Source: Dehalococcoidia bacterium (GTDB lineage Bacteria > Chloroflexota > Dehalococcoidia > Lucifugimonadales > Lucifugimonadaceae). From it: DNA of 54,893 nucleotides. The stretch spans positions 1 through 54,893 of the forward strand of contig JASLLE010000008.1 of NCBI GenBank assembly GCA_030747175.1, in the 5' to 3' direction. Both the position numbers and the translations under genes were made by a program. This document shows, piece after piece, positions 42,302 to 50,445 of this stretch (within the stretch, counting starts at the first letter, position 1; each line of letters opens with the position of its first letter). The notes beneath the pieces are model-generated. The model was not told where the DNA came from. It saw only the letters and a program-made list of their open reading frames with translations, and did no database searches.

Positions 42302-43589
42302 CGGCTCGGCTGCGGCCACATACCCGGGATCTCCATCCCGGCCGGAGCTTCGCGTCGCCGTCCTGACGGTGCACGGATGTCCCGTGGTGCGCGCCGGCGA
42401 AAAAGACTCCGGCGGAATGAACGTCTACATCCTTGCGACGGTCAACGAGCTGGCGTCACGTGGCGTCACGGTAGACGTCTTCACGCGCTCCCACGATCCC
42501 GCCGACCCACAGGTGATCGAACTGGCGCACGGCGCACGAGTCATCCACCTTGATGCCGGCCCCGTCAGGCCCGAAAAGAACGCAGCGTTCGATCTCCTCC
42601 CGGAGTTCACGGACCGTATTGTTGAGTTCGTAAACGACGAAGGCGGCGAGTACGACGTCATAGTCAGCCATTACTGGCTCTCCGGCCTCGTCGGCGAGAA
42701 GCTGTCAGCGCGATGGAAACTCCCTCACGTCACGAGCTTCCACACATTGGCCGAGGTGAAACGGCGGGCACGTCCCGGAGAAATCGAGATCCCGGAACGG
42801 GCTGCGGGAGAGCGCCAGATCGCCCGAAACGCCGACCGCGTGATCGCATGGAGCGCCCACGAGCGCGACTTGCTATCGGAACTTTACGGCGCCGACAGAG
42901 ACCACGTGCTGATCATCCCTCCGGGTGTAGACATCAAGATGTTCCGGCCGCACGACACTCTGAGCTCCCGTAGATCGCTCGGATTGCCTGAGACCGGAAA
43001 AATATTGATGTACGTCGGGCGCGTCGAACGCATGAAGGGCATCGAGATATTGATACAGGCGGTCGCAGGCATGGAGGAGGAGGACGATGTCACTCTTCTC
43101 ATCGTCGGCGGCGCCGACTCGGACCCGGAAAGACAACGGCTCGAACAGGTCGTCTCCCGTCTCGGGATCGCTGACCGTGTGAGGTTCTTGCCGTCGGTAA
43201 AGCAGGACGAGTTGCCCGAGTACTACTCGGCCGCAGACGTCTGCGTGTTCCCGTCCTACTACGAAAGCTTCGGGCTGGCGGCTCTTGAAGCGATGGCATG
43301 CGGAACGCCCGTCGTTGCGTCCCGGGTCGGCGGCCTGCCGTCAATCTTGCGCGAAGGCGAAACCGGTTACCTGATCCCGATCCGTTGTCCCGCCGCATTC
43401 ATCCAGCGCATCGAAATCTTGATCACAAACGACCACCTCAGGACGCTCATGGGACGCGCCGCCCGCGAGCGTGCTCTGGAGCTCGGCTGGGGCGTTGCGG
43501 TGGATCGGCTCATGAGCGTGTTCTGCGGGCTCGCCGAAGAGCGCGTGCTCAAAACCCTGAAATCCTCAAGCATCTCGGCGGCCGACTAG
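42231..43589 (+). CDS. GT4 glycosyltransferase, MshA-like
   Basis: The GT-B enzyme begins at LRVAVLTVHGCPVVRAGEKD, with SGGMNVYILATVNELASRGV, HYWLSGLVGEKLSARWKLPH, SFHTLAEVKRRARPGE and IIPPGVDIKMFRPHD. The nucleotide-binding ESFGLAALEAMACGTPVVAS carries the E-x7-E motif. These stretches resemble MshA (mycothiol) and sucrose-synthase-like GT4 enzymes. The start is uncertain: the only in-frame ATG/GTG/TTG before the fold is ATG 42231, which overlaps the acetyltransferase gene by 71 bases; the fold itself begins near 42344. The substrate is not fixed by sequence. Confidence 0.85.
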   Translation: MSPTNTISEHRIVPSTTWSSPGPDGSAAATYPGSPSRPELRVAVLTVHGCPVVRAGEKDSGGMNVYILATVNELASRGVTVDVFTRSHDPADPQVIELAHGARVIHLDAGPVRPEKNAAFDLLPEFTDRIVEFVNDEGGEYDVIVSHYWLSGLVGEKLSARWKLPHVTSFHTLAEVKRRARPGEIEIPERAAGERQIARNADRVIAWSAHERDLLSELYGADRDHVLIIPPGVDIKMFRPHDTLSSRRSLGLPETGKILMYVGRVERMKGIEILIQAVAGMEEEDDVTLLIVGGADSDPERQRLEQVVSRLGIADRVRFLPSVKQDELPEYYSAADVCVFPSYYESFGLAALEAMACGTPVVASRVGGLPSILREGETGYLIPIRCPAAFIQRIEILITNDHLRTLMGRAARERALELGWGVAVDRLMSVFCGLAEERVLKTLKSSSISAAD

Positions 43590-43649
43590 GCCGCAAGCGA
43601 CTGCTTTGGTCCGGGGTGGCCCACCTGGTCTGAGATAACCACCCGCTGA

Positions 43650-43672
43650 CCCCCTCCTGCATCAGGAGGGGG
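43650..43672. repeat. CCCCCTCCTG hairpin between convergent genes
   Basis: A 10-base stem (CCCCCTCCTG/CAGGAGGGGG) has a 3-base loop. It lies in the gap between the glycosyltransferase and the minus-strand GNAT gene, where it could serve as a two-way transcription barrier. Same family as 4473 and 26153. Confidence 0.8.
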
Positions 43673-43707
43673 CAATCAGAAAGCTGCCTGCCCGTTGCGC
43701 TCGGCCT

Positions 43708-44655
43708 TTAACGATCGCCGAGGCTCTTCTCGTACCAGTACTGCTCGCCGGTCTTCTTGAACCCGAGGTCTTTGTAGATTCGCCGGGCGGACAGGTTCTC
43801 GCCATCCACCTCGAGGTCGATCACGCCTGCGCCCCGCTCCCTGAGATGCCGCAGCCCGGCGGTTATCACCGCCGAGCCAACTCCCCGGCCCCGCTGGTCC
43901 GGACGTACGCCCGTCATCTCGATCACCCCGGTGGTCTCGCCGGATTCACGCTCGCTCTCGTTGACACTCGTCCATACATACCCGATCACGTCACCTGACG
44001 TAGCGTCCTCGGCGATCAGGATGTCGCCCGGCGCGCCCCGCATGGCGACATACCCGGCGATCTGTTCAGGGGTGTTTGGCGCAAATCCGAACGAGCCCTC
44101 GAACGCCGCGTTCTGGACCGACGCCAGCGACGCCTCGTCGGCGCCCGAAACAAAGGGTCTCAGCGACACGCCCGCCGGGAGCGGGCGGTAGTCGCCCTCC
44201 AGGTAAGCAGGCGCCGGGCGGTACTTAAGCTCGTTGAACGTCCGTATCTGCTCGTATCCCGCCCTCGCCACAAAGGAACGTAGTTGCCCGTTGGTGTGAT
44301 GCACGTTCACCTGGTGGACCGCCACGCCCGCCTCAGCGCCACGGCCTTCAAGCCGCGCAAGCAAGGCCCTGCCGACACCTCTCCCTCGCTTGCCTTCCAG
44401 CACTCCAAACTCGCCGACAGCCCTGCCGATGGCGGGTTCTACTGCAGCGATGCCACAGCCAGCCACAGCGCCAGACTGTTCGGCGACGAAAACGTTGTCG
44501 AGGGGGTCCGCTCCCGGAAGTTCAAGTCTCGCGCGGAAGTGCGAGCGCTCTACGTCGACAGCCTCACTTCGTATGCCGGTCATCGCCGCCCGCGTATCGA
44601 AGACGGCGTCGAAGTCGTCCCAGGTGAAATTGCGGATCTCGGCTGCGTCGCTCAA
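43708..44655 (-). CDS. Tandem GNAT-domain N-acetyltransferase
   Basis: The 315-residue protein has two GNAT domains. The first is at about 1-145 (FGVLEGKRGRGVGRALLARL with the acetyl-CoA loop; FVARAGYEQIRTFNE). The second is at about 165-315 (IEMTGVRPDQRGRGVGSAVI; ARRIYKDLGFKKTGEQYWYE). Two domains in one chain is the layout of mycothiol synthase MshD and of some other acetyltransferases. The start is TTG at 44655 (LSDAAEIRNFTWDDFD). A truncated copy of its 5' end lies at 46100-46201. Confidence 0.85.
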   Translation of the reverse strand: MSDAAEIRNFTWDDFDAVFDTRAAMTGIRSEAVDVERSHFRARLELPGADPLDNVFVAEQSGAVAGCGIAAVEPAIGRAVGEFGVLEGKRGRGVGRALLARLEGRGAEAGVAVHQVNVHHTNGQLRSFVARAGYEQIRTFNELKYRPAPAYLEGDYRPLPAGVSLRPFVSGADEASLASVQNAAFEGSFGFAPNTPEQIAGYVAMRGAPGDILIAEDATSGDVIGYVWTSVNESERESGETTGVIEMTGVRPDQRGRGVGSAVITAGLRHLRERGAGVIDLEVDGENLSARRIYKDLGFKKTGEQYWYEKSLGDR

Positions 44656-45018
44656 TAAAGTTCCCCGTCACGATGCCGGACACGGCCATTTATGCGGCCG
44701 TCGTTATATGCATTTCGGACACAAGTAAAGACTCGGCAGGATACCATCGGCCCAAATATTTCCGAGGCGACCGAAACTCAGGAATGCCCTGCAAACCCCG
44801 ATTCCGTGTCCAAACCCCGAGCTACCTCGGGGCAACGTAGGCGAAACCGCCCAGGAGTACACGCGTCTCTGTGTGGACCGAAATCTGCCCGACCGGGTGC
44901 CGACGACCCGGACACACGGGTGTAACGGGTGGGCAGCAAGTACCGGGCATTGACGAATCCTCGATTGTAGAGCGCCTGTCATTCCATCCAGAGCGGAGAG
45001 ATCTTCACAAGCACCGCC
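44656..45018. other. 363-base gap upstream of the tandem GNAT gene
   Basis: No gene was seen. A 7-base hairpin, CCCCGAG-CTAC-CTCGGGG, lies near 44815. The part at 44656-44760 resembles 46202-46270 (both carry a CGGCAG-ATACCA-CGG stretch at similar distance from the gene start), so the promoter region was duplicated along with the gene's 5' end. Confidence 0.5.
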
Positions 45019-45859
45019 TCAGCAGCGTTGCCAGTCCAGATGACGCCTCTGCAGAAATCCTCTGGCGATGTCAAAGGGGGCGGCAGGAACTCCATAGTCG
45101 AGCCCATGTCCGAGACCGTAAAACTTCGCCGCCTCTGAATCTGCGTAGAGTTCGGCCATCCTCGTGACATCGGAATCGGGCTGAAACCCTCCGTTCTGGT
45201 CGTCGCCCTGCAAGATCATCGTCGCAGTGGTCGTGTCTTTTAGCGTCTGATCGACATCCCAACCGTCGGCGAACGATCCGTCGATAAGCGCATCACACGT
45301 ATTGGGTCGCAGTTGGCTCATCGATATCGCACGAGATTCCACCTGCGCAGAAGTCAGGGAAGGGTCGGCGGCGGCGATCGTTTTCTTCTCCTCTTCGACC
45401 GAGATCCCTGCTTCCAGATGGGCCTTCGTTGCGGTCCTTGATTGTTGCAGCGGTGACCCCATGTAATTCTGAGTCAGCAGTGACCACGGCGCGTCGCCCA
45501 GGACCATCGTCTTGATCAGGTTCGGTCTCGTTCCGGCGACCATCATCCCCACTAGAGCGCCCAGTGATGCGCCGAAGTAGGCCACACTGGAACCGGCAAC
45601 GCTCTCGATAAACTCCGCCATATCGTCCGCAAAGTCAGCAAGACGGTAAGTCCCTCTTCGATCGCCTGATAATCCGTGACCGGCGTGGTCGATCGCGTAG
45701 ATGTGCCAGCCTGGCAGATTCTCTATGTAAGCGAGATGGCCCTGCCAGCGTGGTGGAAAATCCATGGGCCGTCACCAGGACAGGACCGTCTCCCTTAAAC
45801 TCGGCATAATTGAGATCAACTTTCGTCGCGGAGAACGTTTGCTGCGTGAAATCAGTCAA
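45019..45859 (-). pseudogene. Alpha/beta hydrolase with a frameshift
   Basis: The start is FSATKVDLNYAEFKGDGPVL followed by VTAHGFSTT in one frame. The rest continues in another frame with WQGHLAYIENLPGWHIYAID, GHGLSGDRRGTYRLADFADD, the nucleophile elbow FGASLGALVG, and GLGHGLDYG with the likely catalytic His. The switch lies at about 45745-45760, just after the oxyanion HGF motif; one base removed would restore HGFSTT-WQGHL. It could be a genuine pseudogene or a sequencing error. Without it the protein would be about 280 residues, normal for the family. Confidence 0.75.
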
Positions 45860-46001
45860 GACTGAACCTCCCAGTTCACATCTATTTCACTCAAGACGAT
45901 CAATCTACATGCCTGCATGCCAACCTGACCAGACCACTGTGCATTTCGCCAGACAGCCATAGCTCTCGGCTACAAAGTCAAGTCTGCCGGTTACAGCCTG
46001 G

Positions 46002-46020
46002 CCCTTCGAGCGCCTCAGGG
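46002..46020. repeat. CCCTTCGAG-CTCAGGG palindrome
   Basis: CCCTTCGAGCGCCTCAGGG belongs to the class also seen at 50326 and 53851 (CCCTTCGAGAGCCTCAGGGT) and, in variant form, within the kinase gene at 26349. It lies in the decayed region between the hydrolase and the GNAT remnant. Confidence 0.75.
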
Positions 46021-46099
46021 CGCTGCCCTTCGCTGCAAGCGATGTTACACGTCGAGACAGGGCATCCGGTTGGAGTCCCGCAACATCCCGGCCGGAGTG

Positions 46100-46201
46100 A
46101 CGATCCGGGAGGTTCAAGCCGCGCCTATCCAACACAGCGTCGAAGTCGTCCCAGGTGAAATTGCGGATCTCGGCTGCGCCGCTCAAGTAGGCCCCTGTCA
46201 C
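46100..46201 (-). pseudogene. Truncated copy of the tandem GNAT gene's 5' end
   Basis: It encodes LSGAAEIRNFTWDDFDAVLD, against LSDAAEIRNFTWDDFDAVFD at 44655. The next stretch (GGCTTGAACCTCCCGGA against GACTTGAACTTCCGGGA) still matches after a deletion of about 25 codons. Beyond that similarity is lost. The upstream side also matches. It is the remnant of a tandem duplication or of a second copy. Confidence 0.75.
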
Positions 46202-46354
46202 GATGGCGCATCGCCGTCAACGGATGTCTGCGCTTCGGTCATATTTACGAAGCGGCAGAATACCACCGGCATCAGGCATGGAAGTTTCAGGAGCGGGCGC
46301 GACAGGCCGGGGACGGCGTAAAGCGAATCCAGGCGGAGGCTGGCGGCCGGTCGG

Positions 46355-46483
46355 TCAGACCAGGGCGATCACGATCTGGAAGACAACCACGGCAAGGGCC
46401 ACACACATCACTCCGACCTCAAACGAGGTCAGGGAGTTGCCGCGATTTCGATATCGGTCCAACACATCACATATCCCGGTCAT
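46355..46483 (-). CDS. Possible 42-residue single-span membrane protein
   Basis: An ATG at 46483 opens a frame beginning MTGICDVLDRYRNRGNSLTS and ending in one good membrane span (FEVGVMCVALAVVVFQIVIA). The polar N-terminus and hydrophobic end look protein-like. The ribosome binding site is weak (a TTGAG about 8 bases upstream). Nothing else was recognised in 46202-46354. Confidence 0.35.
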   Translation of the reverse strand: MTGICDVLDRYRNRGNSLTSFEVGVMCVALAVVVFQIVIALV

Positions 46484-46869
46484 GCCGGAACTCAAAAAGG
46501 CTCAGCAGAGACGATCCTGCATTTGCGGTAACGAACGTAACGCCCGGACCGAACGCTGAAAATTGAGGCAACCGCAAGTTATCAGGGATTAGCGTCATGC
46601 CACCACCGTGGTAACTCGGACCGCAATACGCAAACGGGTGCATTTCCGCATGAGTGCAAGCGCGCCTCTGCGTGCCATCCTCTCGCCTCGCCCCACTCCG
46701 TACCACCGCGCGAACGCCGCGGCCTCCGCATGGTGAGATCTGTGTAAAGGCCGCTGACCAGAGAGGCGGCAAATCTTGAACGATCAGGTTCAGAGTAGCG
46801 GTGGTACGGCGCAGTCCGATTATCGGTAGCCGGCCGGTTATCGACGCAGCTCCTTGATCGGCCGATCGG
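46484..46869. other. 386-base gap, no gene seen
   Basis: Neither strand holds a frame with protein-like sequence or a good start. Some short inverted repeats (a GGTACGGC area near 46800) are present but match no repeat family described here. Confidence 0.4.
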
Positions 46870-46898
46870 TTGGCTGACGCCTGGCCTGCCGCTAAACT
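46870..46898 (+). promoter_or_regulatory. Promoter placed for a leaderless methyltransferase mRNA
   Basis: TTGGCT and TAAACT are separated by 17 bases. The -10 ends 6 bases before the ATG at 46905, so transcription would begin at or next to the A of ATG. No ribosome binding site is present upstream, which fits a leaderless message. Confidence 0.55.
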
Positions 46899-46904
46899 CG
46901 CCCC

Positions 46905-47645
46905 ATGCACGACGATGGTTATTTTGATGAGCATGTAGCCGCGGGATATGACGAATCATCGGCCGCGATGTTCGATCCCGCGATCGTCGACCCGGTGGTC
47001 GACTTTCTCACCGGGCTCGCCGGTGAGGGACGCGCACTTGAGCTTGGCATCGGGACGGGACGGATAGCGCTGCCCCTCGCGGAGCACGGGGTGCGGGTGC
47101 ACGGGATCGAGTTATCGACGGCGATGATCTCGCGGCTTCGCGAAAAACCCGGCGGCAAGAAGATCGAAGTCACGATCGGCGATTTCGCCGAGGCTACCGT
47201 GGACGGGTCATTCGCCGTCGCCTATCTCGTCTTCAACACGATCATGAATCTAACGACGCAGGAAGCGCAGATCGCGTGTTTTCGAAACGTAGCCGCGCAT
47301 CTGCAACCCGGCGGTTGTTTTGTCATAGAGGTGATCACGCCCGATCTCCAACGCCTCCCGCCCGGCGAGACGGTCCACCCCTTCAGGATCAGCGAAACCC
47401 GCCTGGGGTTCGACGAGTACGACGTGGCAGGACAGGGCCTCACATCCCACCACTTCAAGCTGACCGATGGAGCATGGGAACGCCTCTCGTTCCCGTTCCG
47501 CTACGTCTGGCCCTCGGAACTCGACCTGATGGCGGAACTGGCCGGGATGAAGTTGCGAGGGCGCTGGTCGGGCTGGAACGGAGAACCTTTCACGAGCGAA
47601 AGCCGGCGCCTCGTAGCGGTATGGGAGAAGGGTTCGGGTCCATGA
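46905..47645 (+). CDS. Class I SAM-dependent methyltransferase
   Basis: The 246-residue protein has the motifs ALELGIGTGRIALPLAEHG, VHGIELSTAMISRLREKPGG, VTIGDFAEATVDGSFAVAYL and LQPGGCFVIEVITPDL. YDESSAAMFDPAIVDPVVDF at the start and RYVWPSELDLMAELAGMKLR near the end are typical of small-molecule methyltransferases. The substrate is unknown. It differs from the methyltransferase at 29563 (about 250 residues, different family branch). Confidence 0.9.
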   Translation: MHDDGYFDEHVAAGYDESSAAMFDPAIVDPVVDFLTGLAGEGRALELGIGTGRIALPLAEHGVRVHGIELSTAMISRLREKPGGKKIEVTIGDFAEATVDGSFAVAYLVFNTIMNLTTQEAQIACFRNVAAHLQPGGCFVIEVITPDLQRLPPGETVHPFRISETRLGFDEYDVAGQGLTSHHFKLTDGAWERLSFPFRYVWPSELDLMAELAGMKLRGRWSGWNGEPFTSESRRLVAVWEKGSGP

Positions 47646-47796
47646 CGATTCGACGGCCTTTGAAAGATGGCACTTACACCAGTAATACAGGCTGGTCCGC
47701 CGCCCGATTATGGATTTCGTGAAGATTCATGGGGTCAACACACCCACTGCGCCGGACAGATGTGCGACGGCTCAGGTGAACGGCTGAGGGACAACA

Positions 47797-48084
47797 ATGA
47801 ATATTCAGGCGATTCCCGGGTTGAGGCTATTTGGAACAGCGATCATATTTCTGTTCATGGCGGTCGCCGTATCGTGTTCATCGGCATCTGACGATTCGGC
47901 AGGCGTGGGCGACGATGCAGCCGCCGGTGTGGCAAACCCTGCTTCAGTGTTTTGCATCGAACAGGGTGGCACATTGGAAATTCGTGATGAGCAAAACGGT
48001 CAGACCGGGTACTGCTCACTCCCGGACGGCACGGTAATCGAAGAGTGGGAATATTTCCGACAGAACAGTCCGGATGCACCGTAA
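47797..48084 (+). CDS. DUF333-domain lipoprotein
   Basis: The 95-residue protein has a signal peptide with a hydrophobic core (FGTAIIFLFMAVAVSCSS) and lipobox Cys at residue 27 (AVSC). The mature part holds the DUF333 pattern NPASVFCIEQGGTLEIRD, GQTGYCSLPDGTVIEEWEYF, with two conserved cysteines that may form a disulfide. DUF333 proteins are small envelope proteins of unknown role, some putative hemolysin-like. An acidic Ala/Asp linker follows the lipobox. Confidence 0.8.
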   Translation: MNIQAIPGLRLFGTAIIFLFMAVAVSCSSASDDSAGVGDDAAAGVANPASVFCIEQGGTLEIRDEQNGQTGYCSLPDGTVIEEWEYFRQNSPDAP

Positions 48085-48309
48085 CCAGTAGTGCGTGAAG
48101 GGACGACATCCATGGCTGCGGTTCGTTGGATGTGGAGTCTGTTCGCGTCGTGGAATTATTCCGCGGCGAGACGGCGTAGGACGGCCAGGTTGAAGTTTTC
48201 GACCTGATCGACCAATCAACCGCTAAACGTGCTTACGCGTGGGCGCATAAATACGGACACAGGCGGCCACCCACTACATGAGGGGCCGGTAGACTCGGCG
48301 CAGACTGCC

Positions 48310-48347
48310 GTCAGAGCGGCGGTGATAGCGGAGTACAGGAAACGGGA
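48310..48347 (+). repeat. Duplicated leader element, copy 1
   Basis: A 38-base stretch around ATAGCGGAGTACA matches 48968-49005 with about 6 differences. Both copies lie just upstream of a small membrane-protein gene and contain its AGGA-type site or its remnant. Here a 3-codon minigene (ATG GTC AGA TAG) follows. Confidence 0.7.
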
Positions 48348-48369
48348 TGGTCAGATAGGAGTTCCGAGC

Positions 48370-48942
48370 ATGACGGTACGTGACCCTGTGACAGTCACGA
48401 TATCTGAGATTGTGAAACCGGATCGTGTGCAGGAATTCGAGGAATGGCTGAAGGGGTTGAACCGGGTACTCAGGGAAGCTGACGGCTTCATCGGTGTGGA
48501 CGTGATTCGCCCGCGTGAACACGCTCACCCTGAGTACGTCACCATCATCAAGTTCACCGATTACGACCGGCTTAAACGGTGGCAGGAGTCGCCCGTTCGG
48601 AATGAATGGGTGGCGAAGGTTAGCGACCTGACCGTTGACGATCCCGAGATTCAACAAACCACCGGATTCGAAGTGTGGTTCACAAGGCCCGGTGGCGCCG
48701 GCGTGACGCCGCCGACACCTGCGTACTACAAGATGGTGCTATTGGGCATCGCGGCGGTGTATCCGCTCATTCTTGCTTCCGTTTTCGGCCTGGGGCCGTT
48801 GCTTGACTCCTTGCCTTTTGTCATCGAGCTGTTGATATCGGTAACGATCATCTCGGCCCTGTTGACCTACCCGGTGATGCCCGTTTTGACTCGTGTACTG
48901 AGTTTCTGGCTGTATCCATCGTCGAAGCGACAACGGGAGTAG
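48370..48942 (+). CDS. Antibiotic biosynthesis monooxygenase-domain membrane protein
   Basis: The 190-residue protein has an ABM fold in the first 100 residues (TVTISEIVKPDRVQEFEEWL, EADGFIGVDVIRPREHAHPE, YVTIIKFTDYDRLKRWQESP) and two membrane spans after it (YYKMVLLGIAAVYPLILASV, LPFVIELLISVTIISALLT). Such fusions are common in bacteria and of unknown role; heme or quinone handling has been suggested for relatives. ATG 48370 has ATAGGAG 9 bases upstream. A longer frame upstream is not supported. Confidence 0.85.
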   Translation: MTVRDPVTVTISEIVKPDRVQEFEEWLKGLNRVLREADGFIGVDVIRPREHAHPEYVTIIKFTDYDRLKRWQESPVRNEWVAKVSDLTVDDPEIQQTTGFEVWFTRPGGAGVTPPTPAYYKMVLLGIAAVYPLILASVFGLGPLLDSLPFVIELLISVTIISALLTYPVMPVLTRVLSFWLYPSSKRQRE

Positions 48943-48967
48943 CCCGGCCGAGTCAGGACACTACCGG

Positions 48968-49005
48968 GTCAGAACGACGGTAATAGCGGAGTACAAGGAG
49001 CGGGA
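48968..49005 (+). repeat. Duplicated leader element, copy 2
   Basis: This copy holds AAGGAG, which is placed to serve the GTG at 49009. See copy 1 at 48310. Confidence 0.7.
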
Positions 49006-49008
49006 CCA

Positions 49009-49176
49009 GTGAACCGTGAGCGGCTAGAGACCTACGGCTGGATACTGTTCCTGATCTGCGCTCCGATGTTCCTGATCTCCGGCTTGCGCAGCGGTGACGT
49101 GTGGACCGTCGCCGGGAGCATCGCGTTCGGCCGGGGCGTGATCCTGTTCCTTGTTCCGGCGAAACCCGGGAAATAG
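49009..49176 (+). CDS. Small membrane protein, GTG start
   Basis: The 55-residue protein has two likely spans (YGWILFLICAPMFLISGL and VWTVAGSIAFGRGVILFLV) joined by a short polar turn RSGD, and a basic end PAKPGK. GTG 49009 has AAGGAG 9 bases upstream. No family was recognised. It lies 66 bases after the ABM-domain gene, behind a copy of that gene's leader, so the two may be regulated together. Confidence 0.6.
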   Translation: MNRERLETYGWILFLICAPMFLISGLRSGDVWTVAGSIAFGRGVILFLVPAKPGK

Positions 49177-49259
49177 TCGCAGCCATCAAACTAGGACACC
49201 ACCTGATTACGGATTTCGCGGCAATTGCGGAGTTGACACACCCTCCCCACGAAGTCGCG

Positions 49260-49646
49260 TCAGTCTCCAGTGGCACAGAATTGCTCAGCCGTTTTGAGCC
49301 ATTCATCACCGACCTTCGAGAAGATGATCAGATTGTTGCCACTCCAGGTGGTCACTGTTCCGTCTGAATGATGGCCAGTGATCTGAGTTGTGCCGGCGAT
49401 GATCCCTGTTCGTCCAATGACTCGGAAGTCATGCTCTCCGGAAAAGGCTACTGACTCTAGGGGAGTCAGAAATCCTTCATACCAATCTAGGACCTGCTTT
49501 TTGCCTACCAAGGCTCCCCGGTCGCCGATGATGTAGGTCACGTCGTCAGCAAGCATCGCGAGGTATTCTTCCATCCTCCCCGAATTGAAAAATCCTATAT
49601 ACCGTTCGAACGCATCGCGTAACTGCGACACCATTGACTCGGACAT
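49260..49646 (-). CDS. SnoaL-like/DUF4440 NTF2-fold protein
   Basis: The 128-residue protein has the NTF2-like pattern: QLRDAFERYIGFFNSGRMEE, YLAMLADDVTYIIGDRGALV, GKKQVLDWYEGFLTPLESVA and final strands TWSGNNLIIFSKVGDEWLKT. The family includes polyketide cyclases and steroid isomerases, but most members are of unknown role. The gene is alone on its strand here, and the 20-base hairpin at 49698-49743 lies 51 bases upstream of its start. Confidence 0.75.
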   Translation of the reverse strand: MSESMVSQLRDAFERYIGFFNSGRMEEYLAMLADDVTYIIGDRGALVGKKQVLDWYEGFLTPLESVAFSGEHDFRVIGRTGIIAGTTQITGHHSDGTVTTWSGNNLIIFSKVGDEWLKTAEQFCATGD

Positions 49647-49697
49647 CTCACACCTCGATGTAAAGAGACATGTCCTCCCGGGCGAGCAACATCATCT

Positions 49698-49743
49698 CAG
49701 ACGCGAGAAGGCCGGGGCGTGAACCCCGGCCTTCTCGCGTCTG
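49698..49743. other. Perfect 20-base-pair hairpin
   Basis: CAGACGCGAGAAGGCCGGGG pairs exactly with 49724-49743 around a 6-base loop. It is the strongest inverted repeat in the window. No T-run follows on either side, so it is not a standard terminator; a two-way barrier, a protein site or a cruciform-forming element is possible. Confidence 0.8.
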
Positions 49744-49984
49744 GTTTCCAAGGCGCACCTGAGAGTTCACCCCAGCGTCCTACAAACCATGAAATGTCTG
49801 CGGGCCGGACTCGACACCGGCTAACTCCCGTTAACGCCGGGAGAACACGGGAGAGTTGTCAGAGTCCTGAGGGGATTCTGCATACTGCCGCCACGCCGTT
49901 CTCAGCGACCGAGTGTGTCCATCCACACCGCCGCAGACACGTTCAATCTACAGGGGTGTGTCAACTCCCTAACTGCCAAATTCG
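49744..49984. other. 241-base intergenic stretch before the ilv promoter
   Basis: No gene was seen. A second inverted repeat, AACTCCCG with CGGGAGAGTT, spans about 49822-49858. The remainder is unremarkable. Confidence 0.4.
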
Positions 49985-50014
49985 TTGACTACGGTTATCC
50001 ACAGCCAATACACT
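49985..50014 (+). promoter_or_regulatory. Promoter of the ilv-leu operon
   Basis: TTGACT and TACACT are separated by 18 bases. Transcription would start near 50021, just before the T-box leader. Confidence 0.65.
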
Positions 50015-50029
50015 TATCCGTTATACGCT

Positions 50030-50289
50030 TTGACGGGGAGTAGTACCGGACAGGCGGGCTGAGCCGATGGTTGTGTGAATCGGCGCCCACCCCCGGGAAC
50101 TCGCCCCTGAGCTTCTGACCTGAAACATCCTCTAGCGCCGATCAGCGCGGAGGGGGCTGCCCAGGGTCAGACGGAGGCCACCGTTAACGGCATCAAGGGG
50201 TCTCGTCCGGCGAACAAGCGGACGAGGCAACAAAGGTGGTACCGCGGGAGCAAGTCTCGTCCTTTGAGAGGGCGGGGCTTTTTTTGTGC
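50030..50289 (+). promoter_or_regulatory. T-box leader with terminator, upstream of ilvB
   Basis: AAAGGTGGTACCGCG at 50232-50246 is the conserved T-box sequence. Upstream, CTCGTCCG and CGGACGAG form a stem like stem III, and the 5' half could form stem I. The terminator at about 50253-50285 pairs AGTCTCGTCCT with AGGGCGGGGCT and ends in seven Ts. T-boxes read uncharged tRNA. The specifier could be CTC (50100-50102, Leu) or ATC (Ile); a fold would decide. Uncharged tRNA would stabilise the antiterminator and let transcription run into ilvBNC-leuA. Confidence 0.92.
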
Positions 50290-50325
50290 CATGTTCCGAA
50301 GGGTCATGGGCGATGGAGCGTCTGA

Positions 50326-50445
50326 CCCTTCGAGAGCCTCAGGGTGGGGTCAAGACCCTCTCCCGCCGGGGGAGAGGGAACACATAACGGATCCGGGTCC
50401 GGTTTCGGGCTCTTGGCCCTCTCCCGCTGGGAGAGGGGGATTAGG
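50326..50445. repeat. Compound repeat between T-box and ilvB
   Basis: CCCTTCGAGAGCCTCAGGGT is followed by GACCCTCTCCCGCCGGGGGA and later by GGCCCTCTCCCGCTGGGAGA, each ending in GAGGG. All belong to the repeat families seen elsewhere. They sit in the 184-base stretch between the T-box terminator and the ilvB start codon, so they are part of the mRNA leader. Confidence 0.8.

Noticed and set aside
46467-46934. 155-codon minus-strand frame upstream of the methyltransferase
   Set aside because: It has no family pattern, its codon use is irregular, and it covers the promoter of the methyltransferase gene.
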